A stretch of DNA of 49,308 bases. Origin: DASRWD01 sp044507975. Its GTDB lineage: Bacteria; Deinococcota; Deinococci; Deinococcales; Trueperaceae. The notes under the pieces are model-generated. The model searched no databases, was not told where the DNA came from, and worked only from the letters and a program-made list of their open reading frames with translations. The position numbers and the translations under genes were made by a program. Of the stretch, positions 47,727 through 49,308 are shown piece after piece. Where the stretch lies: NCBI GenBank assembly GCA_044507975.1, contig JBIQIQ010000005.1, forward strand, positions 1 to 49,308. The letters run 5' to 3'. The number at the start of each line of letters is the position of its first letter. The stretch's first letter is position 1.

Positions 47727-48701
47727 GTGACGCTCAAGGTCCTCTGGACTCACCGCATCACGGGCGAGGTCGCAGCGCTGATCGAGCAGCAGCCGGGCAT
47801 CGAGCTGGTGGTCGAGACCGACCGTGCGGCGGCGTCGGCCCACCGGGACTGGGCCGAGGTCCTGGTCGACGGAGGACCGCCGGAGAAGCTGCTGGACGGC
47901 GGGAGCCTCCGGCACGTGGTCATCCCCTACGCGGGCCTCGGCGAGCGTCTGCGCGGCTACCTCCTCGAGCGTCCGCACCTAAGCGCCTCCAACTCGCACT
48001 TCAACGCTCCCATGGTCGCGCAGCACGCCGTGGCGCTGACCCTGGCCGTCGCCAACCGCGTCGTCCAGGACGACGCCGCCCTCCGGCGCGGAGACTGGGG
48101 GCCGCCCGAGCACGCCTCCCCCGGTCGCGGCGTCTACCTGCGGGGCGGCAGGGCCCTGCTGCTCGGTTACGGGGCCATCGCCAAGGCCGCGGCCCCGGCC
48201 CTGAGCGCCTTGGGGCTCGAGCTGAAGGCGTACCGGCGGACCCCGGAGTCCGGCGGTCCCGTGGCGCAGGTCGGGCCGGGCGACCTGCTCGCCGCGCTCG
48301 CCGAGGCCGACGTCGTCCTGGCCTCGCTGCCGCTGACGGAGGAGACGCGCGGCCTGCTGGGCGCGAGGGAGCTCGCGGCGATGAAGAGCACGGCGATCCT
48401 CGTGAACGTCGGCCGTGGCGACGTCGTCGACGAGGAGGCGCTGTACCGCGCGCTGGCGGACGGTCGCATCTTCGGGGCCGGCATCGACGTGTGGTACGTC
48501 TACCCGCGAGGCGACGACCGCGCAGCCACGCATCCGTCGAGCTTCCCGTTCTCCGAGCTGCCGAACGTGGTCATGACCCCGCACAGCGCCAACGACCTGC
48601 GCGGCTGGCGGGAGGCGGCCGTGCGTGACGTGCTGGTCACCCTCCAGGCGCTACGCCGGGGCGAGCGACGCAACCCGGTCGACGCGGCCAGGGGCTACTG
48701 A
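47727..48701 (+). CDS. D-isomer-specific 2-hydroxyacid dehydrogenase family protein
   Basis: A 324-residue NAD(P)-dependent oxidoreductase. The Rossmann site is LLLGYGAIAKA. The family Arg is in VNVGRGDVV and the His in MTPHSAND. The usual catalytic Glu region (DVFExEP in most members) reads GIDVWYVYP, so the Glu is not in place; this may mark a subgroup with a different substrate. GTG 47727 has TACCAT 6 nt before it. Substrate unknown. Confidence 0.85.
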   Translation: MTLKVLWTHRITGEVAALIEQQPGIELVVETDRAAASAHRDWAEVLVDGGPPEKLLDGGSLRHVVIPYAGLGERLRGYLLERPHLSASNSHFNAPMVAQHAVALTLAVANRVVQDDAALRRGDWGPPEHASPGRGVYLRGGRALLLGYGAIAKAAAPALSALGLELKAYRRTPESGGPVAQVGPGDLLAALAEADVVLASLPLTEETRGLLGARELAAMKSTAILVNVGRGDVVDEEALYRALADGRIFGAGIDVWYVYPRGDDRAATHPSSFPFSELPNVVMTPHSANDLRGWREAAVRDVLVTLQALRRGERRNPVDAARGY

Positions 48702-48716
48702 GCCCGCTCATACGAG

Positions 48717-48744
48717 GAGGCGCCCGGGTCTCCCCGGGCGCCTC
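48717..48744. terminator. Bidirectional GC hairpin between dehydrogenase and rplT
   Basis: GAGGCGCCCGGG and CCCGGGCGCCTC form a perfect 12-bp stem with a TCTC loop, between convergent genes. No T-tract is visible on either side, so it may stop polymerase by stem strength alone. Confidence 0.65.
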
Positions 48745-48769
48745 AGGGCTTCGGTTCGGTGCCCGACCC

Positions 48770-49120
48770 TCAGGCTTCCATCGCCTTCTTGACCAGGGCC
48801 TTGAAGGCGTCGGGCTCGCGGACGGCGAGGTCGGCGAGGACCTTGCGGTCGAGGGTGATCCCGGCCTTGCGCAGCCCGGCGACGAAGCGCGAGTAGCTGA
48901 GGCCCTCCTGGCGTGTGGCGGCGTTGATGCGCGCGATCCACAGCCGGCGGAACTCGGCCTTCTTGTCGCGACGGTCGCGGTAGGCGTAGTCGGCGGCGTT
49001 GAGGAGCGTCTGCTGTGCGACGCGGACGCTCTTCGAGCGCAGCCCCCAGTAGCCTTTCGCGCGCTTGAGGATCTTCGAGTGGCGGCGGCGGCGGACGGTG
49101 CCGGTCTTGGCGCGTGGCAT
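48770..49120 (-). CDS. rplT: 50S ribosomal protein L20
   Basis: A 116-residue L20, an early 23S rRNA-binding protein. The basic N-terminus (RAKTGTVRRRRHSKILKRAKGYWG) and FRRLWIARINAATRQEGLSYSRF are conserved. ATG 49120 has GAGGGAG upstream. It follows rpmI by 11 nt, the usual infC-rpmI-rplT order read on the minus strand. Confidence 0.97.
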   Translation of the reverse strand: MPRAKTGTVRRRRHSKILKRAKGYWGLRSKSVRVAQQTLLNAADYAYRDRRDKKAEFRRLWIARINAATRQEGLSYSRFVAGLRKAGITLDRKVLADLAVREPDAFKALVKKAMEA

Positions 49121-49131
49121 CTACCGCTCCC

Positions 49132-49308
49132 TCACTCGTACGGGAGGAGCGCCTTGATGCGCTTCACTTCCGCGTCGTCGACGACGAGGTCGGTGCGTCC
49201 CTGGCGTATGCGGGTACCCGACTTCTTGTAGTTCAGGTGCCGCTTGCCGGAGCGCATCGCCTTGACCTTACCTCGCCCAGTGATCTTGACACGGGCTTTG
49301 GTGCCCTT
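49132..49308 (-). CDS. rpmI: 50S ribosomal protein L35 (5' end outside window)
   Basis: 58 codons and the stop are visible, beginning KGTKARVKITGRGKVKAM, then SGKRHLNYKKS and ending in ALLPYE. Only about the first 8 residues lie beyond the edge. L35 is a small basic 50S protein. It is expected to follow infC outside the window. Confidence 0.95.
   Translation of the reverse strand, partial: KGTKARVKITGRGKVKAMRSGKRHLNYKKSGTRIRQGRTDLVVDDAEVKRIKALLPYE

Overview
This window (about 70% G+C, one 100-N assembly gap at 18316-18415) looks like a contig piece from a member of the Deinococcota, most likely the Truepera/Trueperaceae side. That placement is inference. It rests on high G+C, a diderm-type complement (lipoproteins, a secreted beta-rich protein, two M50 site-2 proteases), a pair of small proteins resembling Deinococcus-Thermus families, and above all a TANNNT -10 hexamer lying only 6-8 nt before 17 start codons. 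That last arrangement is the leaderless-transcript pattern known from Deinococcus. No phage, insertion sequence, CRISPR array, tRNA or rRNA was seen. The region is a dense, vertically inherited-looking housekeeping segment, and no gap between genes exceeds 300 bases.

Layout. 1-2327: two minus-strand lipoproteins sharing a repeated module. 2480-7068: minus-strand block of PAP2 phosphatase, truA, a GNAT acetyltransferase, a cysteine-less HMA protein, Asp23 and a DAK2/FakA-like kinase, with several 4-8 nt overlaps. 7143-9301: mnmE facing two small conserved proteins. 9386-12234: plus-strand envelope genes (HtrA-like protease, patatin lipase, signal peptidase I). 12242-15376: HD protein and short alpha-glucan phosphorylase. 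15415-17550: a secreted beta-rich protein converging with a PEGA-domain protein. 17623-20206: metallophosphoesterase, gap, holB, ricT. 20233-24601: rnhB and an unusual histidine kinase diverging from a large VWA membrane protein. 24546-28769: lon-N protein/truD, then a radical-SAM DUF512 protein and a UbiA prenyltransferase. 28839-31278: an unknown protein diverging from a zinc-ribbon coiled-coil gene that has a small upstream ORF and attenuator-like hairpin, then a LysM/M23 peptidase. 31400-36271: minus-strand operon prfB (programmed +1 frameshift), metallophosphoesterase, ygfZ, and an acyl-CoA mutase pair that reads as isobutyryl-CoA mutase. 36463-41117: plus-strand cdaA, ybbR/cdaR, def, fmt, der. 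41131-42113: tandem hairpin repeats, an S4 protein and a CBS-ACT protein. 42245-46367: dxr, two M50 proteases and a GT2 glycosyltransferase. 46392-49308: hisD diverging from a 2-hydroxyacid dehydrogenase, then rplT and rpmI (partial).

How the genes fit together. Much of the window serves translation and RNA (truA, truD, mnmE, prfB, def, fmt, der, rplT, rpmI, rnhB, ygfZ). A second theme is envelope surveillance and c-di-AMP: cdaA with its YbbR partner, HtrA, signal peptidase, RseP, the CBS-M50 protease, the LysM/M23 hydrolase and the lipoproteins. The parts most worth follow-up are regulatory: the leaderless promoter pattern, the upstream-ORF attenuator before 29492, the inverted repeat covering both -10 elements at 22070-22096, a possible Shine-Dalgarno-sequestering leader on cdaA, and the hairpin array after der. 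No single previously undescribed multi-gene defence or metabolic system is evident.
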